From: Euonymus europaeus
Lineage: Eukaryota > Streptophyta > Magnoliopsida > Celastrales > Celastraceae
Length of the DNA stretch: 64,000 bases
Assembly: GCA_963580455.1 (NCBI GenBank)
Contig: OY756968.1
Span: 17,453,996-17,517,995, forward strand
Direction: 5' to 3'
Positions 44,555 through 54,614 of this stretch are shown piece after piece (positions within the stretch are counted from its first letter, which is position 1; every line of letters begins with the position of its first letter). The notes under the pieces were generated by a model. That model saw only the letters and a program-made list of their open reading frames with translations, was not told the origin of the DNA and ran no database searches. Both the position numbers and the translations under genes were made by a program.

Positions 44555-44992
44555 CATGGGCGGTCCTGGCCTATTTGGGGCTCGGGGCGAGATTTTTTTG
44601 GGGGCCCTCAAGGTGGGGTTCGGGGCAACGGCCCGAATTTTTTTTTGACACATAGTCATAACTTTTAAACTAATAATAAAAATTCAAACAAATAAAACAA
44701 CAATAAATTTTTGATGGCCGGAACCCAATTTTGGGAGGCTAGGCCATCACGCCTTGAATGTCATTACATTAAAATTAAACTAGTCATTACAATATTCAGT
44801 TAAAAATATAATTACATGAAATCACATAAATATTTTATACCGTACTGCATTTTGAGAGGCAAAGACCAAAAATTGTATTTAGGTTTACTGGTTTAGGTAA
44901 ACTTAGTGATACTAAAAAAAAAAAAATGGGCGTCCAAAAATTGGGGGCCCAGTGCGGTCGCACAGGCCCGCCCTTGTTCAGGGCCGGGCCTG
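44555..44992. mobile_element. Non-autonomous hAT-type element in a coding exon
   Basis: Flanked by a perfect 8-bp duplication, GGTTTACG (44547-44554 and 44993-45000). The ends, CATGGGCGGTCCTGG and the reverse complement of the right end, CAGGCCCGGCCCTG, form imperfect GC-rich inverted repeats of the CAGGGCCGGCCC type seen in plant hAT elements. The 438 bases hold no transposase. It sits in the DUF1985-like exon, and removing it with one duplication (446 bases) rejoins the reading frame. Confidence 0.88.
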
Positions 44993-45329
44993 GGTTTACG
45001 TTGGTTCTGCCAAGCTCAAAGCATCGCTTTTTCGTATTGTATGTCGTCATGATATCAGAAAGTATATCGTCTTGTTTTCTTGTTTGGAAGTCAGTGAATT
45101 CATCACTCATGAGTTCCTTCAACATTATCCATATGAGTGTCATCCTCAGATACTTCTTTTGCAACTTTGTGAACTTCAATTTCTTCACTAGTGATTTCAA
45201 AGCAACAAGGTTGGACTTGTACTGTAAATGACGCTGCTTTGGTTCTGCAACGGGTGTGGAAGTTGATGATGCTTCCGATGATTTCGTGGATCGCTTTCTT
45301 TTCTTGCTTGACAGCTTCTCCATTATACT

Positions 45330-46013
45330 ATTACATATGTAGTGTAATATTAGATGCATTGTTAAAACAATACATGAAATTGGTGGGAGAATTACATAAT
45401 ATATAGTGTAATTCAGGACATGAAAACTCTGATTCATAACATGTACAATGTAATGAAGACATCTTCACAATAATCATGTGCATGAAAACCTTCATTATAA
45501 ATTTCAGCATAGGGAGTTATATTTATTGGATATATAAACTCTATCGATGTAAAAGAAGTCCTATTTCCAAGCAAGTTCTAAGCTTCAATTTAATATGTCA
45601 CAAAAAAGGTTCTCCAAGCTCTACAGTTTACCTTAAATACCATACGATATGGACTTCCAATGTAATCAGTTAAAGGGACTACATGGAGTTTTGTCTATTA
45701 GGTAATGCAATTCATCACTTAAAGAATGCAATTGAAGAGATGTAAAGTGTAATTAATAACGAATCATTGGCAAAGCCGAATCACTGCACTAATGTTTTAC
45801 AATCAGTACTAATCAAACACTCATTACATAATCCAGCATAGAAAGTGATAATTGTTGGATATAAACTTTAATCATATACCAGAAGCTCTATTTCAAATGA
45901 AGTTCTAAAATTCAGTTTTGATTTTTGAGAAACTACTCTCCAAGATTTCGACTTTATCTCTACATACATAATCTACCAACTTCTACTGTCAGACTTGTGA
46001 AATAGATTACAAG
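45330..46013. promoter_or_regulatory. TGTAAT motif cluster upstream of the DUF1985-like gene
   Basis: Copies near 45330, 45343, 45391, 45407, 45449, 45661, 45748, 45823 and 46008 on both strands. This is the promoter side of the reverse-strand gene. Confidence 0.6.
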
Positions 46014-46079
46014 TACGAGTAATTTCAGAGATCAAATCCCGTTAGAATTCAAATGCAAATTTATTATTTCCCCAATAAA

Positions 46080-46165
46080 CCAGAGTAACAATGAATCCCA
46101 GCGAAGGAAATAAACCAGAGTAACAATGAATCCCAGCGAAGGAAATAAACCAGAGTAACAATGGC
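46080..46165. repeat. 35-bp tandem repeat, about 2.4 copies
   Basis: 'ccagagtaacaatg' starts at 46080, 46115 and 46150, with 'aatcccagcgaaggaaataaa' between. It is too few and too regular in full sequence to be anything but a minisatellite. Confidence 0.9.
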
Positions 46166-46734
46166 AACTTACATTTACAGGGTATTCTTCTTCTTCCCCC
46201 TTGAATCGCACTGATATTTGATGGAGAAGACAAAAGTGTAAGCAACTGACGTCGGTTTTCCAAAAGTATGGGTTAAGTTTGCATTGAAACCAATTTTTTA
46301 GCGGTTCCCGAGAGATTACCATGGTTATGTCAGCTGGGTTAGCTTCTAAATCAAATTTTCAATTTTCAAATTAATTCTTTTGAATTTGCTGACTCAAACT
46401 GCCATGTAGGATGACAGGTAGATTATGTAGGTTTATGTATATAAACTTTATGTATGTTTAGAACTACCGTTGTAACTTAGTCCGTCTCGGTCTTTGATTT
46501 TCTTGTATGACAAGCCATCCATTAACTCGTGTTTGGCAGAAAGAATGAATCACATTCATTCTCAATACTTCTAGTTTTTCATTTAGCCTTTCAATCACTC
46601 TCAATAGCACTATTTATTTCTTCAATGCATTCTTTTCCTTACTTAATTTTTTGTTATTTTCATTCATCAATTCAAGTATATCATCATCTATTAAAGAATC
46701 ATCATCACTGGTAAAAGATTTTACTCACGATCTC

Positions 46735-47613
46735 CTTTTGCCATATAGCAAGCTACTGTCACGTCATCCTCATCTTCGCTTAAGGAGTCATCCGAGTTGC
46801 TCCAAGCGACTTTAAAGGCTTTCCTTGATTGCCTATTGTTCTTGTCATTGTTTTTGAGGAAACACTCACTCCTTGAGTGACCTTTCTTGGCACATTCAAA
46901 GCACTTCATATCCTTTTTCTCAAAATTTGTTGAATAGGGCACCCCCAACTTGCTTTTTCTTTCGAATAAGAAACTTTTTGAAATTTCTTGTCATGAATGC
47001 TATCTCCTCACCATTATCAAATTCATCTTCTCCATTTTCTCTATCAAACTCAGTCTTGGTAAAGCAATAGACTTCTTCTCTTGAACAAGCCGATTCTTTA
47101 TGTTGGTCTCATAAACTATTAGTGATCTCACGAGTACCTTTAGCTTTAATAAGTCCAAATCATTGGCTTCTTCAATGGCTTTCACCTTTCAATCCAAAGA
47201 ATGATATAAGCTTTCTAAGGTACTTTTGTAACTTCCCTTTGTTGGAGAATGATTTACCTAAACTTTCAAGAGAATTAAAGATGTTAGATAGTCGAATTGC
47301 AATTGTTAATCAATTTAGCATCAATTTTATTAAGTGCATTATATAAAATTGACATAACCCTAGCATTCAAAGACATGAACTTCTTATCACTTTCACTCTA
47401 TTTTTCTCTAGGTTTAGACTTAGACATCCCAACGTCATCCACCTTAACCGTGTCCGTTTCTAAGGGAACGTAATCTTCTACTACACTCCATATGTCTACA
47501 TTTAAGGACATAAAGTGTAGTTTAATTAGCATCCTCCAATGAGTATAGTCTTCTCCATAAAAAAATGGAGGCCTAGTGCTAGATTGTCCCTGTCGACTTC
47601 TAGATGTCATTTA
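46735..47613 (-). pseudogene. Decayed Copia gag (UBN2 type) on the reverse strand
   Basis: Reverse frames read RPPFFYGEDYTHWRMLIKLH, then FMSLNARVMSILYNALNKID, AIEEANDLDLLKLKVLVRSL and the zinc knuckle CFECAKKGHSRSEC with an acidic tail (AWSNSDDSLSEDEDD). This is the full order of a Copia gag, broken by several stops and deletions. No pol follows. Confidence 0.85.
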
Positions 47614-47682
47614 AAATGATCAAAAAATCAAATAAATTACACAATATGTATAAGACAACTTACTTTTTAATACACTAAACTT

Positions 47683-47694
47683 GCTCCAATACCA
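47683..47694 (-). promoter_or_regulatory. Primer-binding site of the decayed Copia gag element
   Basis: Reverse strand TGGTATTGGAGC, one change from the TGGTATCGGAGC type, preceded by a probable LTR end TTTTGACA at 47697. The LTR would extend to higher coordinates; its other end was not found. Confidence 0.7.
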
Positions 47695-47696
47695 CT

Positions 47697-48475
47697 TGTC
47701 AAAATCATTTTATAGACTTAATAGGGGAGTGAATTGAGACTAGCTATTTTTTAATTCAAATGGTCTTGAATCCTATTCCACACTAATTGAAACAATACAA
47801 TCAAAACTAGTATTATCCAATGAACAACAATATGTATACTTGATCACAAATAGTATATTAAGAACAATATAACAACTCAATGCACAAGATATAGCAAACT
47901 AGTTCACAAACAAAATGATTAATAAATCCCTCCACTTTGCCCCTCAAATATACCCCTCAAATTTTATTTCATCAGTTCATCCTCCCAAACACACACCATT
48001 TTATAAATCCCTCCACTTTACCCCAAATTTTTCTTCCCCTTCATTTTCCTCCCTAACCAAACATAGTGCAAAATATTTTTTGACTATTTTGTCATAAAGT
48101 ATTATTTTATTTTTCGTTTATGATTTTATTTTTATATAATTTTTTATATGGATATCTGATTTATTATACTTTAGATTATAAATATTATATTTTTTTAATA
48201 AAATTCAAAATGATTAATCCCCGATTAATCCCCGATTAATTAATCTTTAGTTCCCGCAAATCTCCTAACGAGTTTTACAACATTGAGAAAAATACAATAT
48301 TGTTAAATCAAATGTCTCTCTGCCACTCATGAATTTTGGGATTGTTCCCTAGATCTCGACACTTCCATCTAAACATATTCATTGGTCCAGGCGGGGTTGC
48401 TTCATAAACAAATAACAAAACTCATAACTGGAGTTTGAAATGTATGAGGAAAAAAGTTAAAAAATGAAAGGAAGT
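47697..48475. other. Probable LTR remnant and AT-rich spacer
   Basis: Starts with the probable LTR edge next to the primer site. The stretch 47930-48060 repeats 'aaatccctccacttt' twice, a pyrimidine-rich pattern common in plant MITEs, but I could not find its ends. Confidence 0.35.
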
Positions 48476-48505
48476 CCCACGACATCGCGTGGGCATCATA
48501 CCTAG
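48476..48505 (+). mobile_element. Helitron-like 3' terminus
   Basis: A hairpin CCCACG-acatcg-CGTGGG (48476-48493) is followed after 8 bases by CTAG and then T, the layout of Helitron 3' ends (hairpin, spacer, CTRR, host T). The 5' end was not located, so the element's length is unknown. Confidence 0.6.
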
Positions 48506-48520
48506 TACCTAGTACCTATT

Positions 48521-48557
48521 TCTATATATAATACACTAGCATCGTGCCCGGACGTTG
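48521..48557 (+). mobile_element. Possible Helitron-like 5' terminus
   Basis: TCTATATATAATACACTAGC, then atcgtgcccgga begins 15 bases after the 3' terminus above and resembles the TCTATA.. starts of plant Helitrons. The base before it is T rather than A. Weak on its own. Confidence 0.35.
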
Positions 48558-49319
48558 TCTCGGGTCTTGTTGAGTTCAGTTTAGTGTTTTGAGAGAGTAG
48601 GTGACTATAGGGATTTGTAAAAAATTGATAGCTGAAAAATGATAGATGTATTTAGAGCATCTCCAATGGTATACGTTGTAATGACAAATGACAATCTTAT
48701 TAACATATATGGATGAAGAATGATAATTGTGGAAAATATATGGTAAGTGTTTAGCAATACCTTTCAATATGTGAAATCTTAATTTTGAATGTGGTTTGAA
48801 GGCCATGATAGCAGGTGATCCAAGAGACATAATAGGCACTACTGGAAATAAGCAGGTCCATCTTGCACCTGTTGTGTAAAAAGTGTTGGGAAACATTATG
48901 CTAGATAAGAATGAGGCAAAGATTTAATGCAGGGATAAAATATTTGATCGCATAATAGGTCCAACATTAACCAAAAATAATTGGGCCAAATCATAACTGT
49001 TTGCCATTATTATTGAAAATAGAATATTCATTATATTCAAGGCAAAACTACACTTATCCCTTCTCATAGCTTGTAATACTGTAATAGTGTAGCATATTAA
49101 TGCACAGCAGTAACAAGACAAAGCACAACAAACAGAAAGAAACACAAGCCAATGGGCCACAAGAACACGGCCCAAAACTAATACAAAAGAAAATAACTCA
49201 AACCCACAAAACACAAGCCCAACAGCTGCTACAACTGAAACTGCTTCTGCTCCTGCATCACATATTCTCAATGATAAAAGAATATCTACAACTAAATTAT
49301 CAAGTAATAGAAAAACCTG
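48558..49319. other. No gene recognised; possible LTR fragment at about 49060-49262
   Basis: On the reverse strand the segment starting near 49262 reads TGTGATGCAGGAGC and ends near tgcacagc. It is T- and G-rich, like an LTR, and shares the TGATGCAGGAGC start with the LTR at 2879. This may be a related truncated LTR. Confidence 0.35.
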
Positions 49320-49415
49320 AGAACTTTTGGCAAGTTCAAGACCAAAGTTGAAAGAAGGGCTCAAGAGGCTTCCTAATCCAACTCCATACCCAATTTCACA
49401 ACTCCAATTCAGCAA
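49320..49415 (-). pseudogene. Exon candidate of an unidentified gene
   Basis: Reverse strand LNWSCEIGYGVGLGSLLSPS and FNFGLELAKSSQ. It is a regular, coding-like run that ends at a possible GT donor. I do not recognise the family and saw no partner exon. Confidence 0.35.
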
Positions 49416-49429
49416 GTTTTTATATTTCT

Positions 49430-50348
49430 CACCATCTTTGCTCGCATATGGTCATTATAAAATTAATTAACAAAAAAGTAAAATATCAGTATTCATTAAG
49501 ACCTTTGATAAATTATCATAAATAAAAGCAGCACTCTCACAAATAGTCAGCAGAGTTTTTTTAGGAGAGTAACACATTATTACAGCATCATATTTACTTT
49601 TTAGTTTTGTCAATTTGAGATATCAGGAGTCATAAGATAAACTCATGCACCACATCAGTCTTAGCAATTTCTAAGGCCTTTTTCCCAGTTTTCTGGTTGA
49701 TTTGACATGGTTTTGGGGGCTAATAAGTGTTCGAGCATTTGTTATGGCTCTATGTTTTGTGGAAAAAATTCAAGAGCAGCCATATATTTGGAACCAATAA
49801 TGAGAATTATGTAGAAATGCCACATCATAGCACCAATACGATATGCATTGCAAAATTAAAAAGAAAGGGGACCCAGAGTGTGCCAAACTCATTCCAAACG
49901 TATATATACATTTTATTAAGAGCAAAAAAATAACTCGGGGAATTAATAATTGGATTTAAAGGAATTCCTCTAAGCAAGTCAGGTTATAGTAAACAGATGT
50001 TGGATAAACAATCCAATTTTGTGGGCAAGCAAAGAAATAAAACAAAGAACAACAAACACATCATTCACAACCCACAAAAGCCTATCACATATCCATTAGC
50101 CTTCAATCAGTGAACTTACTCACAAATCTTATTTAACCAAGTTGTTTCACTACAATCATTCACATAGCCACACGAAATGTTTTTAAAAAAAATGAGCAAG
50201 AAAAAGTGGTGCGGACAAACCTGGAATCTTCACAAATCCATGCTTCAAAGGTGAATATTTACTATGAATAACTAAGGAAGATCTATGAATATATCCCAGA
50301 ACTAACATAGTTAATGATTATGATTACGTTTGTTCCCGTCAGGTTCTC
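49430..50348. other. No gene recognised
   Basis: AT-rich. A 68-codon frame at 49727-49933 has no motif. Confidence 0.4.
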
Positions 50349-50518
50349 TGTTGGATATGTACCAACTATATTATTCAGTATTTAGCTCTATATAGGGTTA
50401 AATTGTCCTTACTTTGGTGAGTATAATATATTGATAGGGCCATGTAATACTCTCTATTTTGTCTATTTTGAGAGGTACATATACCTAATACTCTATATTT
50501 TATGACACACCACTACAG
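50349..50518 (+). repeat. Possible short LTR next to Gypsy element 2
   Basis: Starts TGTTGGATATGTACC, ends CACACCACTACA, with two copies of 'taatactctctatttt' or 'taatactctatatttt'. No matching target duplication was found, so the limits and type are uncertain. Confidence 0.35.
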
Positions 50519-50520
50519 TC

Positions 50521-53500
50521 GATGAATATACTGGTCAACATGAAGACATTGTTGTGCGCGTGCATGGTCTGAGCGAGGAACAAAAATTGCGTCTCTATTT
50601 AGCTGGGCTTCGTGATGAACTCAGATTACCCGTTAAGGTGTTGCGACCTGGAACAGTCGCCTTAGCCCAATCCTTAGCAAGAATGCACGAAGCAAGCTTG
50701 GGGATGACACCAACTCCCCTCCGGATTGCCACCTCTCCTGCTCACTCATTTGTCCAGTTTCCTCCAACCCCAGTTACTCGTTCAACTTTAGCACTACCAC
50801 CTGGTACATCTTCTAGCTTATCTATCACATATCCTGGCTATGACACTCCACCCATAACTAGGAATCCCAAACCTCCTACCACAATTTCTATTTCCATTTC
50901 CAGTGCACGAACCCATTCTACACGGCAAGTTCCCATCTCCTGGATTTTGAAACCCTAGAATGAGAAAAGAAAACGGTTGGGGTTATATTTCTAATGCTAT
51001 GAGATCTATGTCAAGGGTCATAGGTGTGCCCAACCCCAGATTTATTTACTGGATACCTATGATGAGGAAGAAGATTTGATTACCCCTACAACTAATATTA
51101 CCTTGGATGCCAAGAAACCACTCGAATCAAATGTTGCCACTCCAGCACCTCCTGCCTTTACCGAAGATGATTTTCCAATGGTTGAAGGAGTTGGGTGATA
51201 TTCAATGGAATCTCCAACATCTAACCATGCAATTCTTCCATCGAGGACGACTCTGTCAGCTCCAAGGTATTCCCAGGAAACTCACTGAGTTGGTGCTTCA
51301 AGGTTTGGAGATACCTCTCTAGTTCAATGACAATATATCCTCTCTTTATTATGCCATCGAACCAAATGACAAAGACGTACCAGTGGTTGTCTCGTCTGAG
51401 CTTGAAAGTCTTTTGGAAGAGTTTGTCGTAGTATTTGAGTTACCCATGGGACTCCCTCCAGTAAGGTCCCATGATCATGGTATTATTTTGAAGTCCGGTA
51501 CTACCCCAGTGAACCTAAGGCCTTATCATTGTCCTCATAGCCAAAACCTTGAAATAGAGAGGATGGTTAAGGAGCTGCTAGACTCTGGAATAGTGCGCCC
51601 CAGCCATAGTCCCTTTGCTTCACCAGTTATTTTGGTGAAAAAATCAGATTCAACTTGGAGATTTTGTATTGATTACAGGGCACTTAACTAAGCAACGGTT
51701 GAGGATAAATTCCCTATTCCGGTCATTGATGAATTACTAGATGAACTTCATGGTGCCACTATATTTTCTAAGCTAGACTTGAGGTCGGGTTATCATGAAA
51801 TCCGCATGAAACCAAAAGACATTTCCAAAACCGCTTTTCGAACTCATGAAGGATTGGATGAATTCTTGGTCATGCCATTTGGCTTGACAAATGCGCCTGC
51901 AACCTTTCAAGCTTTGATGAATCATATTTTCAAGCCTCATCTACAAAAATTCGTACTAGTTTTTTTTGATGATATTCTTGTATACAATAAGTCTATATTA
52001 GAGCATGTGGAACACTTGAGGTTGGTGCTGGAATTACTCAAGGCTCATAAATTATATGCGAAGAAAGTAAAATGAACATTTGGAAGTTCCAGAGTTAGCT
52101 ATCTCGGTCACATTGTAGATCATGAAGGGGTCAAGACTGATATGACTAAAATTCAGACTATGGTGGACTGGCCAATACCTCATAATATCAAAGCTTTACG
52201 TGGTTTTCTTGGTCTTACAGGTTATTATAGACGTTTCATTAAAGGCTATGGTGAATTGGCTCATCCTCTCACTCAGCTACTCCAAAAGGGAGCTTTTGGT
52301 TGGAATGACACTGCTGATCGCGCATTTTAGGCCTTGAAAAAGGCTGTTTCTACTCCACCAGCCCTTGCCTTGCCCGATTTCACTGAGCCATTTACAGTGG
52401 AATGTGATGCTTTAGGGGGAAGAGTAGGGGCAGTATTAATGCAGAAAGGCCATCCTATTACCTTTTATAGTGCAGCTTTGAAGGGTCGATCTTTACTCCT
52501 TTCCACATATGAAAAGGAATTGTTCGCTCTTGTTTCAGCCGTACAGAAATGGCGCCACTACCTCATGGGACATGCCTTTGTTGTCAAAACTGACCATCAT
52601 AGTCTCAAGTATATTCTGGAGCAAACATTGGTTACTACCACACAACAAAAATGGATGAGCAAACTTTTTAGGTATGACTTCATTGTTGAATACAAGAAGG
52701 GTCAAGACAGCATGGCAGCGGATGCTCGCTCCTGGAAATTTGAGAACTTAGAGGAGGTCCCTGCAACTCTTATGGACCTAACAGTTCCTATATGTGGAGG
52801 TGAAAATCACAATTCTTATGTGCACGATAGCTGGACTCAGAGTATGCTTCTTAAAGCATGGGCGGGGGAAACACTCCCAGATCATGTTTCTTATGCTTAG
52901 GGTAACTTGTTTTACAATGGAAGAATGATTGTGGGGCAAGACCAAAATCTGAGGAAAAAATTATTGCTGAAGATTCATGGGACACCAACAGCTGGTCACA
53001 TGGGGTTTACCAAAAGCTTACAAAAGGCCAAGCTTAATTATTTTTGGAAGGGCATGAAATTGGAACTCAAAACTCATATCCAGGAATGCCATACTTGCCA
53101 AGTCACAAAATACCCGCATTCCTACCCACAAGGTCTACTACAACCGCTGCAAATTCCCAAGACACCTTGGAGTGAGGTTAGCATGGACTTCATAGAGGGC
53201 CTCCCTAGTGCCAATGGTAAGACAATCATCCTCACAGTAGTTGATAGACTTACCAAGTGTGCACACTTTATGGCTCTGCAACACCCTTATACAGCAGCGA
53301 AGGTAGCCCGAGTATATATGGATTTTGTCTTCAAATTACATGGGATGCCTACTAGCATTGTGACCAACAGAGATGTAATTTTCACAAGTAAGTTTTGGAG
53401 GGAGCTTTTTGCCTTACAAGGCACTCAATTGAACTATACAAGTGCATACCACCCTCCAAGCGATGGTCAGCCTGAGGCGGTTAATAAGGCAGTTGAGCAA

Positions 53501-54236
53501 TACCTATGGTGATTCGCTTCTGCTCACCTAAAGGGCTGGTTAAAATGGTTGTCATTGGCAGAATACTGTTATAACACCACGTTTCACACTAGTACCAAGG
53601 TTAGTCCGTATGAGGCTGTTTTTGGGGTACCTCATCCTAAGCTTCTTAATTACATTTCTGGTACGACATCCTTAAATATAGTGGAGGAGGAATTGAAAAC
53701 GCGAGATGAAATTTTGGGAACCTTGAGGCACAACTTGCAGAAGAGCCAAGCCACCATGAAATTCTTCACTGATAAGAAAAGTACTCCTTGTTCCTTCGAG
53801 GCTGGTGATCATGTCTTCTTGAAGTTTCAACCTTATAGACAATTATCTGTGACTTAGCAAAGAAATCTAAAATTAACTCCCAGGTACTATGGTCTTTATC
53901 GAATTCTGGAACGCGTGGGCACAGTAGCTTATAAACTTGAACTGCCAAGTACTTCTCAAATACACCTGGTATTCCATGTTTCTCAACTTAAAAAGGTGTT
54001 GGGTTCGCTTGTTCAACCCTTATCTACCCTCCCTGTGGTAAGTGCTGAAGGCCAACTCCTGGTATAACCAACGACTATTTTACGTCGAAGGCTCACCTAT
54101 CATGGTCGATTCCCTATAGTACAGGTTTCGGTTAAATGGTCTGGGCAAAAGGCTGAAGATGCGACATGGGTTCCTTATTCTAAGCTCTTGGAGGATTTTC
54201 CAGACCTTGAGGACAAGGTCTCCCAAGGGGAAGGGT
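50521..54236 (+). pseudogene. Ty3/Gypsy retrotransposon 2, truncated, many stops in one frame
   Basis: Starts inside gag (VHGLSEEQKLRLYLAGLRDE). A damaged zinc knuckle (CYEIYVKGHRC) follows, and the protease is deleted between about 51196 and 51210 (DFPMVEG, then LGDIQWNLQHLTMQF). RT ([19 protein letters not shown]), RNase H (VECDALGGRVGAVL, KTDHHSLKYIL), integrase and a chromodomain-like end (VKWSGQKAEDATWVPYSKLL) follow. From 51383 to 53857 one frame is kept but crossed by stops at 51689, 52073, 52328, 52898, 53510 and 53855. Integrase has VTNRD where the catalytic Asp of VSDRD is expected. It is related to Gypsy element 1 but much older. Confidence 0.9.
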
Positions 54237-54237
54237 C

Positions 54238-54610
54238 TGTTATGGCTCTGGAAAATCTTGACATTGGAGGCAATAGCATTTGAACAAGTTCTTATTGGGC
54301 TGGACTATTGCGCACGATGGGCTACCTTGCTACTCTAGGCTGTTGGCTAATTAGATTAATAAGTTACTTGTTGATGAAGGTTTTTAGTTTTTACGTGTTT
54401 ACTTTATTACGTACAATAATGCATGCTTAGGAGATAATAATGTTTAAGTGTCGTAGTTTCTAGAATCGAATCTCGTACAAAGATCGTGGGTAGTATTTTG
54501 TGAGCCAAATCGTCCTGGCTATATGGACGTTAACCTGGGTAGAGAATGATATGAAATAATATATGAAAAATTGTTTTGTTTTATTTACTCTATTTTCCCT
54601 TTCAATAACT
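54238..54610 (+). repeat. Probable 3' LTR of Gypsy element 2
   Basis: Follows the purine tract GGGGAAGGG with TGTTATGGCTCTGG. The right edge is put at ttcaataact by its inverted match to the start (TGTTAT/ATAAC). No second LTR was found to confirm it. Confidence 0.5.
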
Positions 54611-54614
54611 ACCA

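Larger units (their letters stand above)
42370..45323 (-). pseudogene. DUF1985-like, coiled-coil, Ulp1-associated protein of the MULE (VANC-like candidate)
   Basis: Reverse-strand ATG at 45323 starts a basic, Ser-rich N-terminus (MEKLSSKKRKRSTKSSEAS). The exon runs through CFELGRTNVN, is interrupted by a hAT-type element (44555-44992), and resumes as LNENDITVIFGIIYGNRLL and then MLYACLTLFFSTRADHLPWA and YDLNYVMKYNWLKAIVDTL, like DUF1985 domains. The next exon has WLCEHTNLFNPVRSRTFPRF. After an intron (43805-43920) comes an acidic stretch (DSDTETDESDESEESGDEDS), then a coiled coil (LKEMEKERNAANRELEIMQV) with a TAG at 43313-43315. Last, short exons near 42620-42540 (NFLLYSNLRGVYNGDM) and 42478-42370 (INSYSEYLMKKQSSAAEDPK) recall the entry to Ulp1 (C48) protease domains. 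The protease core is absent. By analogy with Arabidopsis VANC it could bind the element's motif (inference). Confidence 0.6.
38980..46320. mobile_element. MULE-type DNA transposon with transposase, DUF1985-like gene and dispersed TGTAAT motif
   Basis: Two convergent genes, a + strand FAR1-type MULE transposase (39727-41940) and a reverse-strand DUF1985-like/Ulp1-associated gene (about 45323-42370), share noncoding DNA dense in TGTAAT/ATTACA. I counted about 30 copies by hand from 38982 to 46013. Nearly all lie in introns, the intergenic gap and the two flanks, and almost none in coding parts. I could not find terminal inverted repeats or a 9-bp duplication, so the ends are set from the gene and motif limits and are approximate. 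TIR-less MULEs (VANDAL type) carry such companion genes. Both genes are broken here. Confidence 0.65.

Noticed and set aside
44835..45231. Open frames of up to 101 codons within and beside the hAT-type element
   Set aside because: They read through the inserted noncoding element and its borders, or lie antisense to the DUF1985-like exon.
46080..46165. Possible CRISPR-like repeat array
   Set aside because: Only 2.4 copies, no spacers of differing sequence, and a plant nuclear context. It is a minisatellite.
38561..46500. Terminal inverted repeats and a 9-bp target duplication for the MULE
   Set aside because: I looked on both sides and found no convincing pair. The boundaries are therefore approximate, and a TIR-less type is assumed.
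50349..50518. Matching 5-bp duplication for the short LTR-like block
   Set aside because: The bases on the left (ttctc) and right (gtcga) do not match, so I do not call a complete insertion.
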